From positions 385,528 through 449,527 of the forward strand of contig NZ_GG669992.1 of assembly GCF_000159315.1 (NCBI RefSeq): 64,000 nt of DNA. Reading direction: 5' to 3'. Position numbers and translations under genes: made by a program. The stretch is from Lentilactobacillus hilgardii DSM 20176 = ATCC 8290 (lineage in GTDB: Bacteria > Bacillota > Bacilli > Lactobacillales > Lactobacillaceae). Of this stretch, positions 18,607-27,844 are shown piece after piece (within the stretch, counting starts at the first letter, position 1; each line of letters opens with the position of its first letter). A model generated the notes under the pieces. It saw nothing but the letters and a program-made list of their open reading frames with translations, did no database searches and was not told where the DNA came from.

Positions 18607-19041
18607 TTAGTTGATTTCGATATGACCATCCTGGTCATGACTTTCAGTAACTTTTGGCAATGTCACATTTAAAACACCATCGTCTACCGATGCAGCAATG
18701 TGGTCGCGGTCAACACCGGGCAATGTGTAGCTGCGTGACATGACACCATGACTACGTTCACTGGCAATAACTCGACCGTTCTCATCTTTTTGTTCAGATG
18801 AATGATCCTGGTTAATGTTTAGTGACAATGTATCGTTTTGATAGGCCAGATGGATATCTTGCTTATCAACGCCTGGTACATCGATCTTTAAAGTATAATC
18901 CTTATCGGTTTCTTTAATGTCAGTCTTTAAATTGCCAAAGTTTGCATAATCATTATCATAATTACTTGGGCTAAAGAAGTGATGTGCCATACGATCAAAG
19001 AATGGGTCAACATCGAAACGATTCATTAAGTCATTTGCCAT
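18607..19041 (-). CDS. Small heat-shock protein Hsp20, copy 2
   Basis: Alpha-crystallin-type chaperone of 144 residues, closely similar along its length to the downstream copy (shared MNRF-VDPFFDR arm, IKETD-DY, SERSHGVMSR and GVLN-LPK). The chosen start is ATG 19041, behind AAGGAGA; the frame extends upstream to 19065 but without such a site. A perfect CIRCE repeat lies 130 bases upstream, which predicts HrcA repression and induction by heat. Confidence 0.93.
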   Translation of the reverse strand: MANDLMNRFDVDPFFDRMAHHFFSPSNYDNDYANFGNLKTDIKETDKDYTLKIDVPGVDKQDIHLAYQNDTLSLNINQDHSSEQKDENGRVIASERSHGVMSRSYTLPGVDRDHIAASVDDGVLNVTLPKVTESHDQDGHIEIN

Positions 19042-19170
19042 AACTACCAATCTCCTTATATACAAAATTTTATGATCGGTAAAAGTTGACGGAACACTAT
19101 TTGTTTCTTTTTTGGCTCCCCTTTACCTTTCATCTTCTATAATAATCAGTTTGAACAAGAATGCTAGTAA

Positions 19171-19197
19171 TTAGCACTCTCATGTTTAGAGTGCTAA
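19171..19197 (-). promoter_or_regulatory. CIRCE element (HrcA operator)
   Basis: TTAGCACTC (19171-19179), nine bases, then GAGTGCTAA (19189-19197): an exact match to the HrcA-binding inverted repeat. Its placement upstream of the two Hsp20 genes makes them HrcA targets. Confidence 0.95.
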
Positions 19198-19316
19198 TTA
19201 TCATAAAATCTTTTATCTTATTTGTAAGACAATAGCGAACCGTTGCTGGAACGGTATACTATAAATGAAGACTTTTTAAGATCACTATTTGAATTGCAAT
19301 TTGAGGTGTTGTCTAC

Positions 19317-19892
19317 GTGAAAAGATCAGATACTAAAATTAAGCTCGGCGGAACACTTAAGTCACTTATGATGACGACGCCGGTTGATAAAATAACGATA
19401 GATATGCTGACACAGAAAGCAGATTTAACCCGCAATACTTTTTACTATCACTTTGAAGATATTTATTCGCTTTTGGAATGGGTCTATAAACAAGATTTGC
19501 TATCAAATATTAATGCCTATACTAAGATTGAAGATTGGAAGGTGGCTTATCGGTTGATTCTCAATTATATTGAGGATAATAAAACGTTTTGTATGAATAC
19601 GTTTCATTCTGTTGCGCGTGATTTGTTAGAAAATTTTCTTTATTCGGTTGCAAGTGATTTGGTTGGTAAGGTTATTATTCATTCGGATCGAAATGTTTCT
19701 AAAAAATTAACCGAGTCAATCCAGGACTTCTATGGATGGGCATTGGTGATGCAAGTTGTTCAATGGCTTTCCAATGATTTGAAAGAATCAAAAGTAGATG
19801 TGATTCAACGAGCATCAATTATGCTAACTGGGGGTATCGATAATGCAATTCGAAACGGTCAGCGAGTGAAAGGATTTGGGCAAATGAGTTGA
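19317..19892 (+). CDS. TetR family regulator
   Basis: DNA-binding repressor of 191 residues. The N-terminal helix-turn-helix reads KITIDMLTQKADLTRNTFYYHF, the standard TetR recognition helix. The C-terminal ligand-binding part has the pattern of the TetR_C_8-like group with a conserved Trp-rich end. It starts at GTG 19317 with GAGGTG about ten bases upstream. It is followed in the same direction by a small membrane peptide and oleate hydratase, so it is a likely regulator of fatty-acid detoxification; that link rests on position only. Confidence 0.85.
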   Translation: MKRSDTKIKLGGTLKSLMMTTPVDKITIDMLTQKADLTRNTFYYHFEDIYSLLEWVYKQDLLSNINAYTKIEDWKVAYRLILNYIEDNKTFCMNTFHSVARDLLENFLYSVASDLVGKVIIHSDRNVSKKLTESIQDFYGWALVMQVVQWLSNDLKESKVDVIQRASIMLTGGIDNAIRNGQRVKGFGQMS

Positions 19893-19996
19893 ATTGACCA
19901 TTTTAATTTTAGAGAAACAACTTTAGAATGAGAGTATGACATAACAGCTTACAAGATTACCAGATAATCTATAAATTATTGATTGGAAGTGTCACA

Positions 19997-20119
19997 ATGA
20001 AACATAAAAAATTATTGATTTTTGGGCTTGGACTAACCGTGGCCAGTTTATATTTTTTGAAATCAATTGGTTGGTTTGAGGATGATTCCCACTTATATGA
20101 TGAGTATGAAGCCAAATAG
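19997..20119 (+). CDS. Small single-pass membrane peptide, 40 residues
   Basis: ATG 19997 to TAG 20119 encodes a basic N-terminus (MKHKK), a hydrophobic segment of about 18 residues (LLIFGLGLTVASLYFL) and an acidic Asp/Glu/Tyr-rich tail. GGAAG lies about eight bases before the ATG. It sits between the TetR gene and oleate hydratase in the same direction, and a coding frame with this topology is unlikely to arise by chance in intergenic DNA. Its function is unknown. Confidence 0.6.
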   Translation: MKHKKLLIFGLGLTVASLYFLKSIGWFEDDSHLYDEYEAK

Positions 20120-20168
20120 TATATGTATAAAATGAGTTGAAATTGATCGGATTTATCAGGGAGGTTTT

Positions 20169-21866
20169 ATGATGACAAAGAATAAAGCAATTATGATTGG
20201 TGCCGGTCTTGCAAATATGGCTGCAGCAGTGTACTTGATCCAAGAAGGTCGTTGGAATGGTAATCAAATTACCTTCTATTCGTTAGATGATCACGGATCA
20301 AATGATGGTTCTGCTGCTAATGATGCTGCTGATGAATATTGGAATAAAAATCATCCGTTGGAAAACACCAAGGGGTTTGTCGCTCGAGGCGGACGGATGC
20401 TTAATTATCGAACATATGTTGATTTAATGGACTTGTTAAGCAGAGTCCCGTCAGCTACTGAGCCCGGGATGACTGCAGCTGAAGATACCAGAGATTTTGA
20501 TGCTCATCATCGGACCTTTGACAAGGCCCGTTTGATGGAGGGTGGTAAAGGTATTCTAAATGCTGGAAAACTTGGATTAAATAACAAAGACCGTCTTAAA
20601 CTGACAGAATTAATCTTGATGCCGGATTCTAAAGAGGAAAAACTCGACAATGTAACCATTGCCGACTATTTTCAAGATGATCCGCATATATTTGAAACGC
20701 ATTTTTGGTATATGTGGGAAACAACGTTTGCTTTTCGAACTCAAAGTTCGGCTCAAGAGTTGCGCCGTTATATGCACATGATGATTTATGAGTTCACACA
20801 GATTGAACATTTAGTAGGTGTTAATCGAACGCGTTATAATCAATTTGAAAGTATGATGCTGCCCTTAATCAATTATTTGAAAGATCAGGGCGTCAATATA
20901 ATTTTAAATCGACGAGTGACGGATTTTGATTTTAAGGATACACCGATGCAGGATGAAATTACGGTCACAGGGTTAACCATGACCAATACTGAAACCAACG
21001 AAAAGGAACATGTTGACGTTGATGATGATACAGCCGTTATCTTTACAAATGGCTCAATCACTGACTCTGCGACTCTTGGAGATTACAATACACCAGCTGC
21101 GGAGAATATGGATTACGGGGCTGCAGCGAGTCTTTGGAAAAAGGCAACTGCCCGTTTCTATAATTTGGGAAATCCAGACAAATTCTTTAACGATCGAAAT
21201 GCCAGTGAATGGTCCAGTTTTACTTTAACAACAAGTAATCATGTTTTGTTAAATGAAATCACCCGAATCACTACTCAAGTACCAGGTAATGCACTCAATT
21301 CGTTCTTATCTACCTCGCCGATTACGCCACTGGGGCATAAGGACGTTAATATGTCAATTGTTGTCCATCACCAACCGCATTTTACAACGCAAAAACCAAA
21401 TGAATCCGTTATTTGGGGATATTTCCTTTATCCTCGGCGCCGCGGTGAATTTGTCCAAAAAGAATATATTAAAATGACGGGTAAAGAAATGGCTGAGGAA
21501 TTGATTGGTCAATTATCAAAAGTTGATCCCGGCCCCGGTAATATTATGGATAAGAAACAGGAGATTCTTGACAGTATTATCAATTGCATTCCGGTTTATA
21601 TGCCCTATGCATCTGCGTTGTTTAATAATCGAGCCAAGTCGGATCGACCAAAAGTGATTCCACAGCATTCAACTAATTTAGCGTTTACCGGTGAGTTTGT
21701 TGAACAGCCATATCAAATGGTTTTCACGGAACAAAGTGCGGTTCGTTCCGGTGAAATTGCTGCCTATCACTTTGCCGGTGTTCCAATGGCAAAATTAGTT
21801 AAAAACAAGCGTTATGATCGAGATCCAAAGACGTTGGCAAAAGCAACAAAGAAAATGTTTGAATAA
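20169..21866 (+). CDS. ohyA: Oleate hydratase (myosin-cross-reactive antigen family)
   Basis: FAD-dependent hydratase that adds water across the cis-9 double bond of oleic or linoleic acid to give 10-hydroxy fatty acids; it is used by lactobacilli to detoxify unsaturated fatty acids at the membrane. The 565-residue length is typical. The N-terminal Rossmann motif is IMIGAGLANMAAAVYL, followed by the family blocks FVARGGRMLNYR and MWETTFAFRTQSSA, and near the C-terminus LAFTGEFVEQP. ATG 20169 (ATG-ATG) follows GGGAGG. A terminator lies downstream. It may be controlled by the upstream TetR protein. Confidence 0.95.
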   Translation: MMTKNKAIMIGAGLANMAAAVYLIQEGRWNGNQITFYSLDDHGSNDGSAANDAADEYWNKNHPLENTKGFVARGGRMLNYRTYVDLMDLLSRVPSATEPGMTAAEDTRDFDAHHRTFDKARLMEGGKGILNAGKLGLNNKDRLKLTELILMPDSKEEKLDNVTIADYFQDDPHIFETHFWYMWETTFAFRTQSSAQELRRYMHMMIYEFTQIEHLVGVNRTRYNQFESMMLPLINYLKDQGVNIILNRRVTDFDFKDTPMQDEITVTGLTMTNTETNEKEHVDVDDDTAVIFTNGSITDSATLGDYNTPAAENMDYGAAASLWKKATARFYNLGNPDKFFNDRNASEWSSFTLTTSNHVLLNEITRITTQVPGNALNSFLSTSPITPLGHKDVNMSIVVHHQPHFTTQKPNESVIWGYFLYPRRRGEFVQKEYIKMTGKEMAEELIGQLSKVDPGPGNIMDKKQEILDSIINCIPVYMPYASALFNNRAKSDRPKVIPQHSTNLAFTGEFVEQPYQMVFTEQSAVRSGEIAAYHFAGVPMAKLVKNKRYDRDPKTLAKATKKMFE

Positions 21867-21901
21867 TGTTTGAGGAGCACAATAAGCAATAACAGTTGGA
21901 G

Positions 21902-21940
21902 AAAGCATTCAAATTCAGTGAATAAATTTGAATGCTTTTT
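21902..21940 (+). terminator. Terminator after oleate hydratase
   Basis: AAAGCATTCAAATT (21902-21915) pairs with AATTTGAATGCTTT (21925-21938), followed by T. Confidence 0.85.
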
Positions 21941-22111
21941 GTATTAATAAAAATTAACAGAGGGGATGACAATGTGACAACTAACGGATTGTGATGAAAT
22001 CATCTCTAGGCATAGAAAAATAAAGCCAAAAATGGTATTCTATAAATTAGTTGTAGTTTGCGTTACACTTAAAACACACTTTATGTCTCCGTATTAAAGA
22101 AGGGAATTCTT

Positions 22112-23485
22112 ATGACGCATTTTGACAAACAATTCAAACGACTTTTTTTGGCAATAGCCGCTTTAATCTTATTCATACCACTATTTGGCAGTTCGGTTGC
22201 AAATAGTCTTTTTAGTGATGGTCAGGGAATGGCTAGTGCTGCGAAGAAATCGGATAAATTTGATGTGAACAAGGTTGTTAAGGCGACGGTTGTTTATTCC
22301 AAGCATGTACCAATTTTAAAGGTAACCGTTAAGCCGACTATTACAAATGCGTTTGCAAAAAAAGATCAATTGAAGTTTGAATTTGACAAGAAAAATGTTG
22401 ATTTGAAGAATATGCAGGCAAGTGTTGAAAAAAACCTGCCTTTTAAACATACAACCAAAAAAGATACTGCCCTTCTATTAACGTTTGAAAAGGATGTTAA
22501 GTCTGGTACATATAAGCAAGCGTATGCTATTCCAACCAAGAAGCTTTCTAAAATCACTAAGATTAAAGCCACTTATAATGGACAAAAGATTAAAATAACC
22601 AATAATAAGATCAAGTCTGGTAAATATGCTCAAAAACAAGCTGATACGGCGTCCAAGAAAGATCAAAGCGATTTTAAAAATAAATCAACAAGTACGGCCA
22701 ATAAGTCCAGAGATAGTCGGTCAGCAGATAACAATTCCAGTAATCACACAACAGGTGCTCGGGAAAATAGTTATCTAGTTAAAGCTGGCGCTGTAAGTGA
22801 TACTCAAAGTGCCGTTGCTCCACAGGTAAGTGGACAGTACAGTAACGATCGGTCGGCAACTTCGACGTCTCAAGAAGCGTATGGTCATACCACAACGATT
22901 AGTCATTATGGGGATGCAACTGTCAATACAAGTAATAATTACGCCTCAAATGGTTCTCAAAAGACAAATTGGACCGCTACAACTTCTCAAACCAATAATA
23001 AAGACTATGGTCGGGGAACAGGATCATCTTCTGCTAACGTTACCTATCGTCCAGTTTCATATAATAGTGGCGTAAATATGTCAGGTAACGGTGTATCGAA
23101 CAAAAATACAAGCCGCCATAACGATAAAAAAGCAGCAAGATCTAATAGTCAAAAGTCCTCGAAGTCAACTGTGAAGACAAAGAAAACTGAAACCGGTAAA
23201 AAGACGGCGAGTGACAAGACTAAGGCTTCTGACAGTAAGAAAACAACTAATAAAGATAGTAATGATAATCAGAAAACCTCAAACAAAAACAACAAGAGCG
23301 ATTCAGCTGTAGATAAAGCAGGTGATTCTTCCCAAAAGAATGATGATGGCACATCAAATAATAATGCTTCCCAATCATCTAATACTAACTCAAATGCAGA
23401 CAGTAACGATCAAACAACGCCAACCTCGCCAACAACTGATAATAACCAAACGCCTGCTGTAGGTGAGGACAATACGAATTCTTAG
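22112..23485 (+). CDS. Secreted Ser/Thr/Asn/Lys-rich low-complexity protein, cut short by TAG
   Basis: A 457-residue exported protein. Residues 1-45 look like a signal peptide: basic start, hydrophobic LFLAIAALILFIPLFG, then a cleavage-like MASAA/KKS. Residues 46-170 form a folded-looking domain rich in Lys with beta-strand character, resembling NEAT-like cell-surface domains, though I cannot place it. From about residue 175 on, the chain is a disordered Ser/Thr/Asn/Gln/Lys stretch typical of O-glycosylated cell-surface linkers. No LPXTG sorting motif or lipobox was seen. The frame stops at TAG 23483 but continues as the same type of sequence for 88 more codons, so the gene probably carries a nonsense mutation. 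Start ATG 22112 follows AAGGGAA. Confidence 0.7.
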   Translation: MTHFDKQFKRLFLAIAALILFIPLFGSSVANSLFSDGQGMASAAKKSDKFDVNKVVKATVVYSKHVPILKVTVKPTITNAFAKKDQLKFEFDKKNVDLKNMQASVEKNLPFKHTTKKDTALLLTFEKDVKSGTYKQAYAIPTKKLSKITKIKATYNGQKIKITNNKIKSGKYAQKQADTASKKDQSDFKNKSTSTANKSRDSRSADNNSSNHTTGARENSYLVKAGAVSDTQSAVAPQVSGQYSNDRSATSTSQEAYGHTTTISHYGDATVNTSNNYASNGSQKTNWTATTSQTNNKDYGRGTGSSSANVTYRPVSYNSGVNMSGNGVSNKNTSRHNDKKAARSNSQKSSKSTVKTKKTETGKKTASDKTKASDSKKTTNKDSNDNQKTSNKNNKSDSAVDKAGDSSQKNDDGTSNNNASQSSNTNSNADSNDQTTPTSPTTDNNQTPAVGEDNTNS

Positions 23486-23752
23486 GAATCTTCAACGGTA
23501 GATAGCAGTGGAAATACTGATAATACTCAAAATGGATCTCAGACAACAAGCGATAGTCATTCGGCAACGACGACTAATACTAATGCAACTTCAACAAGTT
23601 CTGATGATGGTAGTAGTAACCAAACACAAGCATCATCGACAACCAATGATCAGCAGAGTACACAGGATCAAAGCGCAACTCAAACAATGACAGCTTCAAC
23701 AACAGGAACGACTGCAGGTAGCAATAGTGTTAGTACAGCAGTGGCAGCATAA
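23486..23752 (+). pseudogene. In-frame continuation of the secreted protein beyond the TAG stop
   Basis: Directly after the TAG, 88 codons stay open in the same frame and encode the same Ser/Thr/Asn/Gln/Asp composition, ending STAVAA before TAA at 23750-23752. No other frame here gives such a product and there is no ribosome site. The simplest reading is one longer ancestral gene of about 546 codons split by a point mutation. Confidence 0.75.
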
Positions 23753-24555
23753 ATTAAAATAAAATTTTTGAGCCCTAAGGCTTCCTTTCTATCAAGCAGA
23801 TATAACTAGGGGGTACTGTGACACAGTAAGCTAGATTGCATTGAAATGACAAGATAAGCACTGGTATTCAGGTTTATTAAAGTCATCAAAAATTGACGCA
23901 TTAAAATTCTGCCAAAACAGCAGGCTTATTAAATTTACCCTTTTTGCTTTATGGATTAATATGATAGTTATCCATAGCCATAGTAGTTTTGATAACGGTT
24001 CTATTTAAAGATGGTTTACGACTTTGCGCTCATAGTTGATCATAAGCGTATTAATTAATTGTTAATATGGGATGGGGCTTAAAAATCGCAATTTTAATGA
24101 TGCGTAAGTAAGCTTAAAGTTCATCATTATTTAGAACAAAGCTATAAAATAATTGAGGCGGTTTTTAAACAGCTTGACTTATAATATGAACATGAACAGA
24201 TTACAACAGTATGAGTTCCCTTTTGCATAGAGAAGTCATTAAAAAGGAAGGCATTGTGTGGCCTTCAAAGTGTGGACTAAGATAGATTTAAAACTAAAAT
24301 ATGGATGTGTTTGGGAAAGCTTAAAGCTGCCACCGGCTTGTTCACTATATTAAACGTAAAACTGTGGGAAGTACTCTCGATAATTTTTAAATCGGAAACC
24401 TATCGTGAACTAGTTTGCGAACTTGTGAAATTAAAATGAAAATAATTTTCATAAAGTTTCTTAAGTATAGTGCACTCAATAAATGAGTGTAAAAAAAGAA
24501 TCCACAATTTTTTGTGAACTCTTAGGGATTACCCGATAATGTTTAAGTTGAGAAT
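23753..24555. other. Gene-free, AT-rich, apparently decayed stretch
   Basis: About 800 bases with stop codons in all frames and no convincing gene, RNA family or intact inverted repeats. A short stretch near 24030-24090 vaguely recalls the HKR...LMK..GLK segment of IS3-type transposases after frameshifts, but is too weak to call. Its flanks are the broken secreted-protein gene and the 3' end of a reductase gene. Confidence 0.5.
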
Positions 24556-25587
24556 TTAACGGTATGTTTTTTCAGGAATGTTTTTAACTAACTTATTGAA
24601 TATCAATAAATCAGCAGCATCAGTTATCGTTTTCTGAACGGGTCGCTGCTTCCAACCTAATAATTTTTGCGTGGACTGAGTTGTATGGCTATACTTTCGT
24701 TTTAGCATCGGCACCAGCGGACGTAATGAAGGTGAAAACTTTGAAGCAAGGACAGTAACCCAATTTGGCAGATAGGTGAATTTAAGTTGTAGCCTTGGAT
24801 ACTGTTTTTGATAGATTTGCGCGATTTCTGCCATTGTTAGTTTTTGGTCAGCTGCCAGAAATCGATGGCCGATTGCGACATCTTTTTCTAATGCAAGACG
24901 GTGTAAGGTTGCCAAATCGCGAACATCACTGATTTCCATCGGCACTTTTGGAATCATTCGTTCACCGTTTAGCAATTTTAATAAGATCTCATCAGAACTT
25001 AAGTGATCTGGTGAAAGAATGGGGCCAAAAACTGCACCGGGTAAAATTGTTGTTAATTGTAGTTGATTGTCCTTTGCATATTGCCAAGCAGCTCTTTCGG
25101 CCTCAATTTTGGAGATTCTATACGCATCCAATTCTGGATTTTTAATGTCTGACCAAAAGCTTTCGTCAATTGTCTTTTCACCAACGCTTATAGATGGTGT
25201 TGAGGCGGCCTCTGAACTTGTCATGATAATTCGTTTGATATGATTATCTTTTGCGGCTTTTAAAACGGTAAGCGTACCGCCCTTTGCTACCTTGACCATC
25301 TCTTCCACTGATTCAGTACCGTGACCAAGAGGTGAAGCAACGTGAATCACGCCATCTGCCCCTTTCATTCCCTCATCCCAACCATTATCATTTGTCAGAT
25401 CAGCTTTAAAGAACGATAAATTCTTTGAAAGTGTTGTTGGTTGAAGTAGCATGATTCCCTGACCAATTTCTTCTGCCTTAGAAGTGTCTCGTAATGATGC
25501 ACGAACTTTGTAATCATGTGTGAGTAGTTCTCTGATGATCCAGCCAGCAACAAAGCCGGAACCACCGGTAACAACGATTGTCTTCAT
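24556..25587 (-). CDS. NAD(P)-dependent epimerase/reductase (dihydroflavonol-4-reductase-like extended SDR)
   Basis: Cytosolic oxidoreductase of about 343 residues in the extended short-chain dehydrogenase family. The cofactor motif is VTGGSGFVAGWI at residues 6-17, the active-site pair is in YRISK, and the substrate-binding end follows the pattern of ketone/aldehyde-reducing family members. Start ATG 25587 is preceded by AAAGGGG; the frame from 25650 runs through the divergent operator and is rejected. It is transcribed away from a TetR gene across a shared palindrome, so it is a likely target of that regulator. The substrate is unknown. Confidence 0.87.
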   Translation of the reverse strand: MKTIVVTGGSGFVAGWIIRELLTHDYKVRASLRDTSKAEEIGQGIMLLQPTTLSKNLSFFKADLTNDNGWDEGMKGADGVIHVASPLGHGTESVEEMVKVAKGGTLTVLKAAKDNHIKRIIMTSSEAASTPSISVGEKTIDESFWSDIKNPELDAYRISKIEAERAAWQYAKDNQLQLTTILPGAVFGPILSPDHLSSDEILLKLLNGERMIPKVPMEISDVRDLATLHRLALEKDVAIGHRFLAADQKLTMAEIAQIYQKQYPRLQLKFTYLPNWVTVLASKFSPSLRPLVPMLKRKYSHTTQSTQKLLGWKQRPVQKTITDAADLLIFNKLVKNIPEKTYR

Positions 25588-25616
25588 CTTCAGATTCCCC
25601 TTTAGTCCTGATATTA

Positions 25617-25648
25617 GACAAAATATACTTCTTTTTGTATAATTTGTC
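25617..25648. promoter_or_regulatory. Palindromic operator between the reductase and TetR genes
   Basis: GACAAAATATAC (25617-25628) and GTATAATTTGTC (25637-25648) form an inverted repeat with one mismatch around an eight-base centre, in the 92-base divergent promoter region. It is a probable binding site for the adjacent TetR protein and overlaps promoter-like elements. Confidence 0.65.
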
Positions 25649-25679
25649 AATAAAGATGGTAGATGAGAGGAATTGAAAA

Positions 25680-26336
25680 ATGGTGGATAGGAAAATAGAG
25701 CTTGTCGACAAATTAAACCACATTATGACAGCAAATGGATTTAATACTTTGTCAATGAATGAATTGGCAAAGCGTGCAAATGTTAGCCGGGCAAAGCTAT
25801 ATATCTATTTTAAAAATAAACAGGAAATTGTCACTGCTGTTGTTGATCGCCATTTAAAATTTATTAATCAGCAACTTCACGAAGATTTTAAATCGACAGT
25901 TACTGATTATGTGCGGATTAAACTGAATCAATTATTACTTATTGGTGCGCAGTCACCGATTTTTAGAACTGAACTAAAACAATATTTTCCTGAGCTATCT
26001 ATTAGGCTGGAACAGGCATATCATACCTTTAAATCATCTTTTTTATCAGTTATGGTTAAGCTTCAAAATGAAAATGTTATCATCCAGCAAATCGATTTTG
26101 AAAACTTGTTTATTCAGGACGAGTTGATGATTCACGCTGCGTTAAGCCACGCTATAGACAATAAATTTAATTTAGAAAAAGCTCAAAAACTACTTGGGAA
26201 TTATTTAGAAATTGAAATCCGTGGCACGGTTAACGATCAATCATTGGTCGCAAATGCCTTTTTAAGCAATCAAGAACTTTTGAAAATAATTTGGCAGGAA
26301 TTAAACGATACTTATTTTAGCGTAATTTCCTATTAA
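25680..26336 (+). CDS. TetR family regulator
   Basis: A 218-residue repressor. The N-terminal DNA-binding domain contains LSMNELAKRANVSRAKLYIYFKNK, an exact TetR-type helix-turn-helix, and the rest is an all-helical ligand domain without recognisable ligand motifs. ATG 25680 follows GAGAGGAA. It is divergent from the reductase gene with a palindrome between them, so it likely represses both that gene and itself. The 3' end converges with the VIT gene pair. Confidence 0.87.
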   Translation: MVDRKIELVDKLNHIMTANGFNTLSMNELAKRANVSRAKLYIYFKNKQEIVTAVVDRHLKFINQQLHEDFKSTVTDYVRIKLNQLLLIGAQSPIFRTELKQYFPELSIRLEQAYHTFKSSFLSVMVKLQNENVIIQQIDFENLFIQDELMIHAALSHAIDNKFNLEKAQKLLGNYLEIEIRGTVNDQSLVANAFLSNQELLKIIWQELNDTYFSVISY

Positions 26337-26367
26337 AAAAGTCAATCGCTAAAGTTTAACGATTGAC
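26335..26367 (-). terminator. Terminator of the VIT gene pair
   Basis: GTCAATCG (26341-26348) pairs with CGATTGAC (26360-26367). On the minus strand the stem is followed by TTTTTT, so it mainly serves the two VIT genes. Confidence 0.75.
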
Positions 26368-26394
26368 GAAAAGGTAACGATTATAATTAATTAA

Positions 26395-27102
26395 CTAGGC
26401 TTGTAACAACATTCCCAAGGAATAGTGAATAATCATGGTAATAATACCAACAAGCACATTTCGAATCATAGCGGTTTTTACAAGACCGTTTCCCAAACGA
26501 GCGCTCATAAACCCAGTTAATGCAACTGAAAAACAAACGGCAAGGATGGTGGCCTGCCACTGATAGGCAACGGGTGTGACCGTCATTGCTACTAATGGAA
26601 AGATGCCTCCTGCAGCTGCAGAGAATAAGGAAGAAAATGCTGCGTCCCATGGATTCATATAATGGCCTAGTTGAAGATCATACTTAATATTAACGATAGT
26701 TTCCAAGGGTTTCTTCTTCATAAGATCATCCGCAATCTTGTCAGCCGTTTGCTTTGTGACGCCTTGATCGACGTAATAATCGGAAACGGTTTGCAGTTGT
26801 TGCTTATAGTTGGTTTTTAAAAGTTCTTTCTCTTTTCTGACAACGGATTGTTCGGTATCTTTTTGGGTACTTACAGAGGCATATTCACCGGAAGCCATTG
26901 AAAACGCACAGGCTAGAAGATCGGAAAGTCCTGCAATGAAAATAGTGAATTGATTTGTAGTAGCAACAGCAACACTAAACAGGACGCCGACAACCGTCAG
27001 GATACCATCATTGGATCCTAAGACACCGGCTCTTAAGGAGTTTAGTTTTTCATCCATCGTTTGAGATGGCTTTTCTTTCTTTTTTGAACGAATACTCATC
27101 AT
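26395..27102 (-). CDS. VIT1/CCC1 family transporter, copy 2
   Basis: Integral membrane protein of about 235 residues in the vacuolar iron transporter family, which moves Fe2+ or Mn2+ out of the cytosol. The N-terminal membrane segment has GSNDGILTVVGVLF and the next has FSMASGEYASVSTQ, both hallmarks, and three further hydrophobic segments lie near the C-terminus. Start ATG 27102 is chosen for the GGGGGAAGAG upstream. The upstream neighbour is a paralogue 32 bases away on the same strand, so the two probably form a heteromeric or redundant pair. A PerR/Fur-like box precedes the pair. Confidence 0.87.
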   Translation of the reverse strand: MMSIRSKKKEKPSQTMDEKLNSLRAGVLGSNDGILTVVGVLFSVAVATTNQFTIFIAGLSDLLACAFSMASGEYASVSTQKDTEQSVVRKEKELLKTNYKQQLQTVSDYYVDQGVTKQTADKIADDLMKKKPLETIVNIKYDLQLGHYMNPWDAAFSSLFSAAAGGIFPLVAMTVTPVAYQWQATILAVCFSVALTGFMSARLGNGLVKTAMIRNVLVGIITMIIHYSLGMLLQA

Positions 27103-27134
27103 TTTTCTCTTCCCCCGATAAAATGGTATCAAGA

Positions 27135-27824
27135 TTACGAACCGATTAAGGTTCCGATAATATAAGTGACTGTCATAGTCAAAATCCCCGAAACAACGTT
27201 TCTAAACATACCTCGATTTGTGTTAGAGTTTCCAAGCTTTGCAGCGGTAAACCCTGTGATTGCTAAGGCAATGATAACCGCAATGGCAGTTGCAATAATT
27301 CTGATTGACTTAGGAAACATTGTGATTGCCACAAGTGGTAAAATAGATCCTGTCGGAAAGGAAATCATTGAGGCAATTGCAGCTGAGAGTGGGTTCGTAA
27401 ACTCACCAACGTTAAAGCCGTATTTTTGTCGAACCGATGTTTTTAATGGATCGCGTGTCATCATTTCTTTAGTTGCTTGTTCTGCAAGATCGGTAGAAAT
27501 ACCGTCTGACACGAGCTTCTGACGGACAGCGCCATATTCATGATCATATGATTTTGCGAGTGCATTTTTTTGCTGATTAATGGCATTTCTTTGTGAATCT
27601 TTCTGGGTGTTTACAGAAACAAATTCCCCCATAGCCATTGAAACGGTTCCGGCTAACATTCCAGAAATTCCGGAAATAAAAATTGCAAAGTTATTTGACG
27701 TAGCACCTGCAACACCGATAACAATTCCGGCAACTGACACGATGCCATCATTGGCTCCCATTACAGCGGCTCGCATGACGTTTATTTTCTGTGCTAAAGT
27801 TTTTTTCTTGGCGTTTTGTGCCAT
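27135..27824 (-). CDS. VIT1/CCC1 family transporter, copy 1
   Basis: Integral membrane transporter of 229 residues with the same family hallmarks: GANDGIVSVAGIV in the first membrane segment, FVSVNTQKDSQ after the second, a soluble middle section (about 90-140) and three C-terminal membrane segments. It is expected to export or sequester Fe2+/Mn2+. It is the first gene of a two-gene operon with a paralogue. A PerR/Fur-like box 20 bases upstream of the start fits metal or peroxide control. Confidence 0.88.
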   Translation of the reverse strand: MAQNAKKKTLAQKINVMRAAVMGANDGIVSVAGIVIGVAGATSNNFAIFISGISGMLAGTVSMAMGEFVSVNTQKDSQRNAINQQKNALAKSYDHEYGAVRQKLVSDGISTDLAEQATKEMMTRDPLKTSVRQKYGFNVGEFTNPLSAAIASMISFPTGSILPLVAITMFPKSIRIIATAIAVIIALAITGFTAAKLGNSNTNRGMFRNVVSGILTMTVTYIIGTLIGS

Positions 27825-27844
27825 GGTTACACCGGCTTTCTAAT

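Noticed and set aside
24000-24130. Possible IS3-type OrfB remnant (HKR...LL...GLK)
   Set aside because: It needs more than one frameshift and stop readthrough, and the DDE region is not found.
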